From positions 1 to 10,727 of the forward strand of contig CAZQLE010000137.1 of NCBI GenBank assembly GCA_964593905.1: DNA of 10,727 bases. Direction: 5' to 3'. The notes under the pieces were generated by a model, which saw only the letters and a program-made list of their open reading frames with translations, was not told where the DNA came from and ran no database searches. This document shows positions 1 to 6,596 of this stretch, in pieces. How positions within the stretch are numbered: position 1 is the stretch's first letter; every line of letters begins with the position of its first letter. This DNA is from CAZQLE01 sp964593905. Lineage in GTDB: Bacteria; Chloroflexota; Anaerolineae; Anaerolineales; Anaerolineaceae. Both the position numbers and the translations under genes were made by a program.

Positions 1-450
1 ATTGGCCGCAACGGAGCGGGCAAGAGCACGCTGCTCAAGGTGCTGTCGCGCATCACCAAACCGACCAGCGGACGGGTGGAACTGCGCGGGCGGGTGGGCT
101 CGCTGCTGGAGGTGGGCACGGGCTTTCATCCCGAACTGACCGGGCGGGAGAACATCTATCTGAATGGCGCGATTTTGGGGATGCGGCGCAGTGAGATCGA
201 GCGTAAGTTTGATGAAATTGTAGCCTTCTCAGAGATTGAGAAGTTTTTGGATACACCGGTAAAACATTATTCGAGCGGGATGTATACCCGGCTGGCGTTC
301 TCGGTGGCAGCGCATCTGGAGCCGGAGATTCTGGTGGTGGATGAGGTGCTGGCGGTGGGGGACGCGGCGTTTCAGAAGAAGTGTCTGGGCAAGATGGGCG
401 AGGTGGCCGGCGAGGGGCGCACGGTACTGTTTGTCAGCCACAATATGGCC
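1..450 (+). repeat. Duplicated ATPase-domain segment, copy 1
   Basis: This segment aligns without gaps to 4407-4856 at a fixed offset of 4406. By hand count there are 41 mismatches in 450 bases (about 91% identity) and about 10 amino-acid differences in 150. Identity is uneven: 181-360 has only 9 mismatches in 180, while 121-180 and 361-420 have 10 and 11 in 60. Similarity collapses after about base 450-500, where the C-terminal domain begins. The repeat may extend left of the window. Confidence 0.95.
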
Positions 451-1023
451 GCCGTGCAGAGTCTGTGCACAAGAGCCATTCTGCTGGATCAGGGCAAATT
501 GGTGCAGAGTGGAAAAACCGGGGAGGTTGTGGAAGCCTATCTTTCAAATCATCACTCAGCGGCAGATTATCTTCCCCGCCGCGAAAGTGTTTTGACCGAC
601 CTGTATTTTCTGGATGCCCATAATCAACGACGCTCATCTTTTCTGGTGGGGGAGCCTTTTCGGATTGTGTTTGAGCTGGATCCGCAAAAAGGAAAGATTC
701 TTCAACCGCAGGTGGGTGTAGGATTTAACCATTCAGCGGGGCAACGGATTTTTACAGTGGGCACTTATCTTTCGACCTCAGACCTTCCCGGGATTGAATC
801 TAAAACCAGGGTGGTTTGTGAGATCGATGAGCCACGACTGGCGCCAGGAAGCTATTATTTAAAGGTTGTCATTGACGATTTGATGAAGGACAACCTGTTG
901 ACCGATGAAAATGCGGCCATGATCAGCATTGAGCCGAGTGATTTTTTTGGCAATGGTCGATTGCCAAACGAGCAACAGGGTTATGTGGTGGTGAAAACGA
1001 ATTGGAAAGTAGCGCAGCCATAA
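1..1023 (+). CDS. wzt: Wzt-like polysaccharide ABC exporter ATPase, copy 1 (5' end outside window)
   Basis: ATP-binding subunit of an ABC-2 type polysaccharide exporter. It would pair with a Wzm permease at the inner membrane and drive export of a lipid-linked glycan. The window opens within Walker A: the first codons read IGRNGAGKST. A Wzt-type signature YSSGM (about residue 91 of the visible part), Walker B ILVVDE, the D-loop AVGD and the H-loop VSHNM follow. After about residue 160 comes a roughly 170-residue C-terminal domain rich in beta-strand-like segments, as in the Wzt carbohydrate-binding domain that recognises the exported chain. By gap-free alignment to the second copy, about 76 N-terminal residues lie before base 1. 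The gene ends TAA, 15 nt before the methyltransferase start. Family assignment is firm. Which polymer it exports cannot be read from sequence, and homologous teichoic-acid exporters (TagH) are a less likely alternative. Confidence 0.93.
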   Translation: MGRNGAGKSTLLKVLSRITKPTSGRVELRGRVGSLLEVGTGFHPELTGRENIYLNGAILGMRRSEIERKFDEIVAFSEIEKFLDTPVKHYSSGMYTRLAFSVAAHLEPEILVVDEVLAVGDAAFQKKCLGKMGEVAGEGRTVLFVSHNMAAVQSLCTRAILLDQGKLVQSGKTGEVVEAYLSNHHSAADYLPRRESVLTDLYFLDAHNQRRSSFLVGEPFRIVFELDPQKGKILQPQVGVGFNHSAGQRIFTVGTYLSTSDLPGIESKTRVVCEIDEPRLAPGSYYLKVVIDDLMKDNLLTDENAAMISIEPSDFFGNGRLPNEQQGYVVVKTNWKVAQP

Positions 1024-1025
1024 AA

Positions 1026-1030
1026 AGAGG
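1026..1030 (+). promoter_or_regulatory. Shine-Dalgarno supporting a TTG start
   Basis: AGAGG lies 8 nt upstream of the TTG at 1039. There is no ATG or GTG in the right frame near the start of the methyltransferase, so this site decides the TTG start. Confidence 0.6.
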
Positions 1031-1038
1031 TCATTGGA

Positions 1039-1662
1039 TTGGATAAGCAGGTTCTGCGAGAGCATTATTTCAATCCTTCGTATTTGAATTCCAACCGTTT
1101 TATTGGTCTGGGGGTTCAAGTGCGCGCCTGTATTGCAGTCGGGTTGGAAAATTCTTTTTTGGAAATTGGACTGGGACCGGGAATGCTGGCCACAATATTA
1201 AAATCCTGGGGTGCTCAAATGCATACGATGGATTTTGACCCAGATCTGAAACCAGATATCGTGGGTGCGTTGCCAGATATCCCATTTGCCGATCAATCCA
1301 TCGATGTTATTTGTGCGTTTGAAGTGTTGGAGCATCTGCCGCTCGAAAAACTGGGCACAATTTTTGCGGAATTTCGACGGGTGGCGCGAAAAAAAGTTCT
1401 TGTTACAGTGCCATCGCAAAAGCATTTGGCAGCCAGTCAACTGGTTGTTTCGCTAAAAATTGGTGAAAAATCTCTCCGCAAAACAATTTTTCGGCAACGG
1501 CTTCGTTCGCTGACAAACCCAAAAGAACATTACTGGGAGCTGGATTACGCCGGTGTTCAGCCCGCGTTGATTGGTGATCTTGCCCTCAAATCGGGATTAA
1601 AAATGATCATTTCGCAGTTGCATGATCCGTGGTATCACTTGTTTGAGTTTGATGTTGCATGA
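1039..1662 (+). CDS. Class I SAM-dependent methyltransferase (Methyltransf_11-like)
   Basis: A 207-residue single-domain methyltransferase that should transfer a methyl group from S-adenosylmethionine. The glycine-rich motif I is EIGLGPG at residues 42-48. An acidic residue after the second strand (D65 or D67 in MDFDPD) would contact the SAM ribose. The post-II/motif region FEVLEHLP at 94-101 is typical of the family. There is no signal peptide or membrane segment, so it is cytosolic. The start is TTG with AGAGG 8 nt upstream. It sits directly after wzt copy 1 and its stop overlaps the next gene (ATGA at 1659-1662), so translation is probably coupled. By context it may methylate a sugar or the end of the growing polysaccharide; that substrate is inference. 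It lacks the kinase and coiled-coil regions of WbdD-type chain terminators, so any capping role is speculative. Confidence 0.85.
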   Translation: MDKQVLREHYFNPSYLNSNRFIGLGVQVRACIAVGLENSFLEIGLGPGMLATILKSWGAQMHTMDFDPDLKPDIVGALPDIPFADQSIDVICAFEVLEHLPLEKLGTIFAEFRRVARKKVLVTVPSQKHLAASQLVVSLKIGEKSLRKTIFRQRLRSLTNPKEHYWELDYAGVQPALIGDLALKSGLKMIISQLHDPWYHLFEFDVA

Positions 1663-2921
1663 TGAATATTTTGCAGGTGAACAGCACCGATTTTGGCGGT
1701 GGGGCAGAGCGTTCTTCTCTGGCCCTGGTTAATCTTTACCGCAAATGGGGATATCAAAGCTGGTTGGCTGTGGGCACAAAGACGACCCGTGATCCGAATA
1801 TATTCATGATCCCCAGAACCCCGCAGCAGTTAAGACTCTATTATCCGAACCCGTTTTTAAGTTATTGGGCCTGGTTCTTATCAAAGGTCAGCCGTGTGAT
1901 CGAGCGGGAGCTTGGGGTAGAAAACTTTAATGCCCCCGGCACCAAATTTTTGTTGGATCTGCCCCCTCAACGGCCGGATATTCTTCATCTTCATAATTTA
2001 CATATTGGATATTTTGATCTGCGCTGTTTGCCGAGGTTCAGCCGAGAAATTCCGGTGATTCTCAACTTGCGCGATATGTGGTTGTTGACCGGCCATTGCG
2101 CCTATTCGCTCAACTGCGAAAGATGGAAAATTGGCTGTGGTCACTGCCCCGATCTCACAATTTATCCGGCGGTTAAAAGAGACCGCACCGCCCCTAATTG
2201 GCAGCGTAAGGATCGTATCTTTAAAACAAGCTGCCTCTATGTGACCGCTCCGTCGCAATGGCTGATTGATCAGGCTCGAATGCGCGATTTTGGCGCGGTG
2301 GAGTATCGATTAATTGTCAATGGGATTGATCTGGAGGTTTTTAAACCTGGGGACCGCTTGTTGGCCAGAGAGAACCTCAGCTTGCCCCGAGACAAACTGA
2401 TTATACTGATCATTACACACAGTCAGTTTAAGGATCAGAATCTGATGTATATTGTGCTCAACCAGTTGCCTCCCCAGGTCAAAGATCGGGTGACCGTGGT
2501 CCAAATTCAAAAAGCCTCCAATGTGGAAACAGACGTTGGTTTTGATTTGATTCGCCGGGGCACGGTGGTCGATGTGCAATCCATGGCACAATACTATCAG
2601 GCAGCAGATATTTATTTGCATGCTGCCAAAGGTGAGGTCTTTGGGAGGACCATTGTTGAATCTATGGCTTGTGGAACGCCGGTAATTGCGACAGCGGTTC
2701 AGGCGATTCCTGAGTTGATTCGCGATGGAGAGAACGGATTTCTCGCCCCTGCCGGGGATGCAAAGGCATTATCAGTAGGATTAAATTTGCTGATCAATGA
2801 CCCAGACCTGCGGTCAAAACTTGGGCGGCAGGGTATGATAGATGCCTCACAAAAATACGATCTTATCCGTCAGGGGAAGGAATTTACGGTTTGGTATGAG
2901 GAAATTTTGTCTGCGAAGTAA
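1662..2921 (+). CDS. GT4 family glycosyltransferase with four-cysteine cluster, paralogue A
   Basis: A retaining, GT-B fold glycosyltransferase of family GT4 (about 419 residues) that transfers a sugar from a nucleotide-sugar to a polysaccharide intermediate at the cytoplasmic face. The N-terminus reads MNILQVNSTDFGGGAE, where the GGGAE loop fits the acceptor-side Rossmann domain. The donor-side EX7E motif is E325 to E333, in GEVFGRTIVESMACGTPV. Between the domains is a Cys cluster, C146-x5-C-x6-C-x2-C (C146, C152, C159, C162), preceded by LRDMWLLTGH. The start is the second of two tandem ATGs (1659 and 1662); 1662 matches the N-terminus of the paralogue at 6597, but 1659 (ATGA overlap) is equally possible. 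The gene at 6597 is clearly related over its whole length. Donor and acceptor sugars cannot be deduced. Confidence 0.9.
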   Translation: MNILQVNSTDFGGGAERSSLALVNLYRKWGYQSWLAVGTKTTRDPNIFMIPRTPQQLRLYYPNPFLSYWAWFLSKVSRVIERELGVENFNAPGTKFLLDLPPQRPDILHLHNLHIGYFDLRCLPRFSREIPVILNLRDMWLLTGHCAYSLNCERWKIGCGHCPDLTIYPAVKRDRTAPNWQRKDRIFKTSCLYVTAPSQWLIDQARMRDFGAVEYRLIVNGIDLEVFKPGDRLLARENLSLPRDKLIILIITHSQFKDQNLMYIVLNQLPPQVKDRVTVVQIQKASNVETDVGFDLIRRGTVVDVQSMAQYYQAADIYLHAAKGEVFGRTIVESMACGTPVIATAVQAIPELIRDGENGFLAPAGDAKALSVGLNLLINDPDLRSKLGRQGMIDASQKYDLIRQGKEFTVWYEEILSAK

Positions 2922-2973
2922 AAACAAAAAACTAAAATTTCATCCAATCAGAAAATAAATTTTTGTGAGTTTA

Positions 2974-4074
2974 ATGGCGCAAAAAATTTTTGTACATGAT
3001 AGTGTGAGCAAACCTGCCAGCCAAAGAGGCGTTGATCGTTGTTTTATGAATTACGCATCAGCGCTTGTTGAGGCATTTCCTGATGAGGTGGTTGTTTTTT
3101 CAAAGCGTGAGCTGAATCTAACGGCGATAAAACAAATTCATCCCTGTTCTTATTATCTTAATTCCATTCCTGTTATTCCAAAGAGGATCAGCAGGGGGTT
3201 AGATAATTTTCAAAATAGTCTGGCAACCCGGTTTTTTGGCTCTGTTTATTACAGCCCTTATTATGGCAAAATAAAAACCCGAATTCCACAGGTGTTTTCT
3301 GCCCATGACACGATCTATGAAAAATTCCCTCATTTCTTTCCTGCGGCGGCAGACAAGGATTTTCTCGTCGAAAAAAAGGAATGCTTTAAGCGCGCTGCTC
3401 TAATTCTGTGTGTCAGCGAGAATACCGCCAAAGATATTCAATTTTTCTATCCAAATATCCCTGAAAATAGACTTCAAGTTATTTATAACGGGGTTAGCGA
3501 ATTTTTCAAGGTTGATCATCCGCTGCAATATCAGGGCAAGCCCTATTTTCTTTATGTCGGAAACCGATCTCTTTATAAGAATTTTCACCGTATGCTAGTT
3601 GCCTTTGGAAGGTCAGGTTTATCCTCAGATTTTGATCTTCGTGTAATTTCACCTTTCGGTGATTTTCCTACACGTGAAGAAAATGAAGTTATTAACAAGT
3701 ATCATTTAGCGAATAATGTTCACGTTGAAATATCTGTGACAGATGAAACTCTTAGAAAACGTTACCAGCAGGCTTTTGCTTATGTGCTTCCGTCTGAATA
3801 TGAAGGGTTTGGTTTGCCCATGTTAGAGGCTATGGCCTGTGGAACGCTGGTTTTAGCTTCAAATAATTCCTCGTTGCCTGAGATTGGCGGTGAAATTCCA
3901 CTTTATTTTGACCCGTTTTCGATTGATTCGATTCTGGATACCTTCAGCAGAGCGTCTACATTATCAGAATCTGAACGGCAGCAAAGAATTGATAAGGGAA
4001 GAGAACGCTCATTATTATTTACCTGGGACGCGGCAAAAGAGAAATTTATTAAAAATATAAAGCGTTTGATATAA
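2974..4074 (+). CDS. GT4 family glycosyltransferase, AT-rich (MtfB/mannosyltransferase-like)
   Basis: A GT-B fold glycosyltransferase of about 366 residues. The N-terminus MAQKIFVHDSVSKPASQRG leads into a first Rossmann domain. YVGNRSLYKNFHRMLVAF, around residue 190-205, is the start of the donor-binding domain typical of the MtfB/WbdC-like GT4 group. The EX7E motif is E277 to E285 in SEYEGFGLPMLEAMACG. I prefer ATG 2974; an in-frame GTG at 2965 would add three residues and has no better ribosome binding site. A 52-nt AT-rich gap precedes the gene and a 104-nt gap follows it, unlike the overlaps elsewhere. Spot counts give about 30-45% G+C, well below the ATPase domains and the right-hand genes, consistent with separate acquisition. 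Its probable role is adding a hexose in the same polysaccharide; the sugar is unknown. Confidence 0.88.
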   Translation: MAQKIFVHDSVSKPASQRGVDRCFMNYASALVEAFPDEVVVFSKRELNLTAIKQIHPCSYYLNSIPVIPKRISRGLDNFQNSLATRFFGSVYYSPYYGKIKTRIPQVFSAHDTIYEKFPHFFPAAADKDFLVEKKECFKRAALILCVSENTAKDIQFFYPNIPENRLQVIYNGVSEFFKVDHPLQYQGKPYFLYVGNRSLYKNFHRMLVAFGRSGLSSDFDLRVISPFGDFPTREENEVINKYHLANNVHVEISVTDETLRKRYQQAFAYVLPSEYEGFGLPMLEAMACGTLVLASNNSSLPEIGGEIPLYFDPFSIDSILDTFSRASTLSESERQQRIDKGRERSLLFTWDAAKEKFIKNIKRLI

Positions 4075-4172
4075 AACAGGCTTTTTTAGATGGAATTTTG
4101 CTGGCACTTAAATGGTCGCTGGTAGGTAATCCACAGTATTTTAAAAAGATGAAATACACTTTACGGATGTGA
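4053..4172 (+). pseudogene. Possible 3' remnant of a lost gene
   Basis: The gap between the AT-rich glycosyltransferase and wzt copy 2 holds an open frame from 4053 to the TGA at 4170-4172, in a different frame from either neighbour. It is preceded by a TAA at 4050. From about 4074 it reads KQAFLDGILLALKWSLVGN and then PQYFKKMKYTLRM, which resembles the basic, amphipathic C-terminal tail of many GT2 glycosyltransferases. It has no start signal of its own. A 40-codon open frame can occur by chance, so this is a tentative call. The stop lies 6 nt before the wzt copy 2 ATG, the spacing expected for an original upstream neighbour. Confidence 0.25.
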
Positions 4173-4178
4173 TCTAAT

Positions 4179-5492
4179 ATGAATGATACGGCAATTGTGG
4201 TAAAGAAGATCAGCAAACGATATCGAATCGGCAAACAACAGTCGGGGCGATATCGCTATATCAGTTTGCGCGACAGCCTGGCCGATGCCGCTCAAAACAC
4301 GCTGGCGCGGCTGCGGGGTGAAAAAGCAGCCGACGGTGGGGTGAATGAGATCTGGGCGCTGAAGGATGTGTCGTTTGAGGTGAAGAAGGGTGAAGCGGTG
4401 GGGATCATTGGCCGCAACGGGGCGGGCAAGAGCACGCTGCTCAAGGTGCTCTCGCGCATCACCAGACCCACCAGCGGGCGGGTGGAACTGCACGGCCGGG
4501 TGGGCTCGCTGCTGGAGGTGGGCACGGGTTTTCACCCCGAGCTGACCGGGCGAGAGAATATCTACCTGAATGGGGCCGTGTTGGGGATGCGGCGCAGCGA
4601 GATCGAGCATAAGTTTGATGAGATTGTCGCCTTCTCAGAGATTGCGAAGTTTTTGGATACACCGGTAAAACATTACTCGACCGGGATGTATACCCGGCTG
4701 GCGTTCTCGGTGGCAGCGCATCTGGAACCGGAGATTCTGGTGGTGGATGAGGTGTTGGCGGTGGGGGATATGGCATTTCAGAAAAAGTGCCTGGGCAAGA
4801 TGGGTGAGGTGGCCAACCAGGGGCGTACGGTGTTGTTTGTCAGCCATAATATGACCGCCATCAGTGCTTTGTGCTCGCGTTCCATCTTGCTTAATCAGGG
4901 CAAGATTGAAATTGTGGGGCAAACTGAAGATGTAATTGCAGAGTATTTTCTCAAATCGACCGGGGGGTTGACTGATTTTTCAAATGGATATTGTGATGTG
5001 TCCGATCGGCCCAGACGAAAGGGAGAAAAACCCATTGCCTGCGATATTCAACTTTTGGATGCCAACCATAACCCGGTGGAAAAAATTGGCCTCGGCGATG
5101 CCCTGATCATAAAAATAGGGGTGCGCGGGCTGAGCCGTATACGAGATGCGCAGGTCGGAGTAAATTTTGTTTCTGGTAATGGGCAGCGTTTGGCTACCTT
5201 ATCCACTTTTATGGTCGGTGTCACTTTGCCTGCGACACGTCAGGAAGATGAAGTTGCCATTCTTACCATCCCGGCTTACCCTTTTATGCCCGGTGTTTAC
5301 TCCGTTAACATTAATATTACTCAGGAAGGAATTGAGTGGATCGACTTTGTTGAGGATGCAATTCGTTTTGAAGTGTATGAGAAAGATGTTTATCAGAATG
5401 GATACCGCATAACCGATATTTTTGGCGTTTCTCTTTTGAATGGCGAATGGGAAATTAAACCAAAACCACACAGTTCGTCATTTAATCTTTAA
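4179..5492 (+). CDS. wzt: Wzt-like polysaccharide ABC exporter ATPase, copy 2 (complete)
   Basis: The complete 437-residue ATP-binding subunit of a polysaccharide ABC exporter. The N-terminal nucleotide-binding domain carries Walker A GRNGAGKST (78-86), a Wzt-type signature YSTGM (166-170; copy 1 has YSSGM), Walker B ILVVDE (186-191), the D-loop AVGD and the H-loop histidine H223. A linker near residues 255-275 leads to a C-terminal domain of about 160 residues, rich in beta-strand-like segments and ending with NGEWEIKPK, as expected for a Wzt glycan-binding domain. Length fits two-domain Wzt proteins that recognise a chain-end feature before export. The start is ATG 4179 with only a weak ribosome binding site. 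G+C falls sharply from about 60-70% in the ATPase half to about 40% in the C-terminal half. No Wzm permease gene is adjacent on either side, so it must use one encoded elsewhere. Confidence 0.95.
   Translation: MNDTAIVVKKISKRYRIGKQQSGRYRYISLRDSLADAAQNTLARLRGEKAADGGVNEIWALKDVSFEVKKGEAVGIIGRNGAGKSTLLKVLSRITRPTSGRVELHGRVGSLLEVGTGFHPELTGRENIYLNGAVLGMRRSEIEHKFDEIVAFSEIAKFLDTPVKHYSTGMYTRLAFSVAAHLEPEILVVDEVLAVGDMAFQKKCLGKMGEVANQGRTVLFVSHNMTAISALCSRSILLNQGKIEIVGQTEDVIAEYFLKSTGGLTDFSNGYCDVSDRPRRKGEKPIACDIQLLDANHNPVEKIGLGDALIIKIGVRGLSRIRDAQVGVNFVSGNGQRLATLSTFMVGVTLPATRQEDEVAILTIPAYPFMPGVYSVNINITQEGIEWIDFVEDAIRFEVYEKDVYQNGYRITDIFGVSLLNGEWEIKPKPHSSSFNL
4407..4856 (+). repeat. Duplicated ATPase-domain segment, copy 2
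   Basis: Partner of the segment at 1-450, with the same orientation and no gaps. It covers Walker A through the H-loop. It lies inside wzt copy 2 and stops near the boundary between the ATPase domain and the C-terminal domain. Confidence 0.95.
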
Positions 5493-5540
5493 AGTATTTA
5501 TTGCTTTTTCTTTGTGAGATAACCATTCGGGTTCTGTTAT

Positions 5541-5545
5541 AAGGA
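5541..5545 (+). promoter_or_regulatory. Shine-Dalgarno supporting a GTG start
   Basis: AAGGA lies 6 nt before the GTG at 5552. Nearby ATGs at 5545 and 5550 are in other frames, so this site supports the GTG start of the GT2 gene. Confidence 0.65.
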
Positions 5546-5551
5546 TGGAAT

Positions 5552-6562
5552 GTGGGTAACCCAAAAGTAAGCGTCATTATCCCGGTTTATAACGGGGCTG
5601 AATTCCTGCAACAATCGATTCAGAGCATTCTGGATCAGACGTTCAGCGATTTTGAGCTGATCGTGATCGATGATGGTTCAACCGATGATTCGATGACCGT
5701 GGCACACGCTTTTCACGATCCACGTATGCGGGTAATTCCACATACAGAAAATAAAGGCAGCGCTTATCGTCGTCAACAGGCCATTGAGTTGGCAAAGGGG
5801 GCGTATATCGCTCATCTGGATGCGGATGATTTTAGTTTGCCTGAGCGATTGCAATTGCAAGTGAACTATCTTGATCGTCATCCTGAAGTGGGTTTTTTGG
5901 GAACCGGCGCTTTTTCCTGTTACAACGAAAAAATTAATGATCAACCCTATTTGTTCCCTCCGACAGATTTACAGATGCGCTGGGTCATGGTTTTTTGGAT
6001 CCCAACGGCGCAGTCTACATTAATGGTCAGAAAATCGATTATCGATCAGTATGAGATTTTTTATGATCCGCTGTTTCGGTTTTCGAGTGATTATGATTAT
6101 TATGGGCGGTGTCTGGCATATACACGCGGGGCAAATTTGCCGGTTGGGCTGGTGGTTCATCGCAAGCATAAAGCTCAGGTGACCAATACAAATCGTGCGG
6201 ACCAATTTATCTGTCATCTTAAGAATAGCAGAAGAAATTTAATGACAATGCTGCCAGAGATGGAGATAAATGAGGATGATCTCGCAGCAGTCTGTCATAT
6301 GTTCGTCGGTAGTGACAAATTTCATCTTGCCACAGCACAGATTGAACAAAATGCAATTCGTCATTATTTGCTGGCCTATCGCCTTTTCATACAGAAGTAT
6401 GGACGTTGGCCAATGGAAAGTGTGCGGGATCCGGTCATTACATTTCTGGCGCGAATGTGCCGCCGCCGCCCCCGCAATCCGGGTTGGTTGGTACGATGGG
6501 CGGCTTTAGAGTTTTTGGCAGTTATTTCGGGTATCACCAGGGGTTGGTTTTATCGTAGATAG
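5552..6562 (+). CDS. GT2 family glycosyltransferase
   Basis: An inverting GT-A fold glycosyltransferase of family GT2, 336 residues. The N-terminal strand VSVIIPVYNG (6-15) starts the nucleotide-binding fold, and VIDDGSTDDS (38-47) supplies the aspartates that bind the uridine/ribose. The metal-binding DXD is D90-A-D92, followed by D93, in AHLDADDF. The region after about residue 130 is variable and presumably contacts the acceptor. The last 25 residues (GWLVRWAALEFLAV onward) are hydrophobic with flanking arginines and could be a membrane-associating helix. The start is GTG. It follows wzt copy 2 after a 59-nt gap and precedes the Cys-cluster GT4 by 34 nt. It is expected to act at the cytoplasmic face in chain assembly; donor and linkage are not predictable. 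Confidence 0.92.
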   Translation: MGNPKVSVIIPVYNGAEFLQQSIQSILDQTFSDFELIVIDDGSTDDSMTVAHAFHDPRMRVIPHTENKGSAYRRQQAIELAKGAYIAHLDADDFSLPERLQLQVNYLDRHPEVGFLGTGAFSCYNEKINDQPYLFPPTDLQMRWVMVFWIPTAQSTLMVRKSIIDQYEIFYDPLFRFSSDYDYYGRCLAYTRGANLPVGLVVHRKHKAQVTNTNRADQFICHLKNSRRNLMTMLPEMEINEDDLAAVCHMFVGSDKFHLATAQIEQNAIRHYLLAYRLFIQKYGRWPMESVRDPVITFLARMCRRRPRNPGWLVRWAALEFLAVISGITRGWFYRR

Positions 6563-6583
6563 CCCCTATCGCTAATCTTCATC

Positions 6584-6589
6584 GAAGAG
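6584..6589 (+). promoter_or_regulatory. Shine-Dalgarno favouring ATG 6597 over GTG 6591
   Basis: GAAGAG ends 7 nt before ATG 6597, but only 1 nt before the in-frame GTG at 6591. The spacing favours the ATG, as does the match of the resulting N-terminus MRILQIN with MNILQVN of the paralogue. Confidence 0.6.
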
Positions 6590-6596
6590 TGTGGGC

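Noticed and set aside
2010..2025. 16-nt exact match with 8428-8443 (tattttgatctgcgct)
   Set aside because: Both copies encode YFDLR-like residues in unrelated enzyme families (GT4 and GT2). There is no extended similarity, so it is probably coincidence.
4075..4178. Possible terminator at the T-run near 4082-4087
   Set aside because: There is a run of six T's but no inverted repeat before it that could form a stable hairpin.
4161..4610. Minus-strand open frame (149 codons) across the start of wzt copy 2
   Set aside because: Low-complexity His/Pro/Gln-rich translation antisense to the conserved ATPase domain; similar antisense frames arise opposite copy 1 because the DNA is duplicated.
5512..5540. 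Promoter-like pair TTGTGA - 17 nt - TGTTAT before the GT2 gene
   Set aside because: Each hexamer matches consensus at only 4 of 6 positions. Transcription would begin near 5547, downstream of the AAGGA ribosome binding site at 5541-5545, so it could not serve this gene normally.
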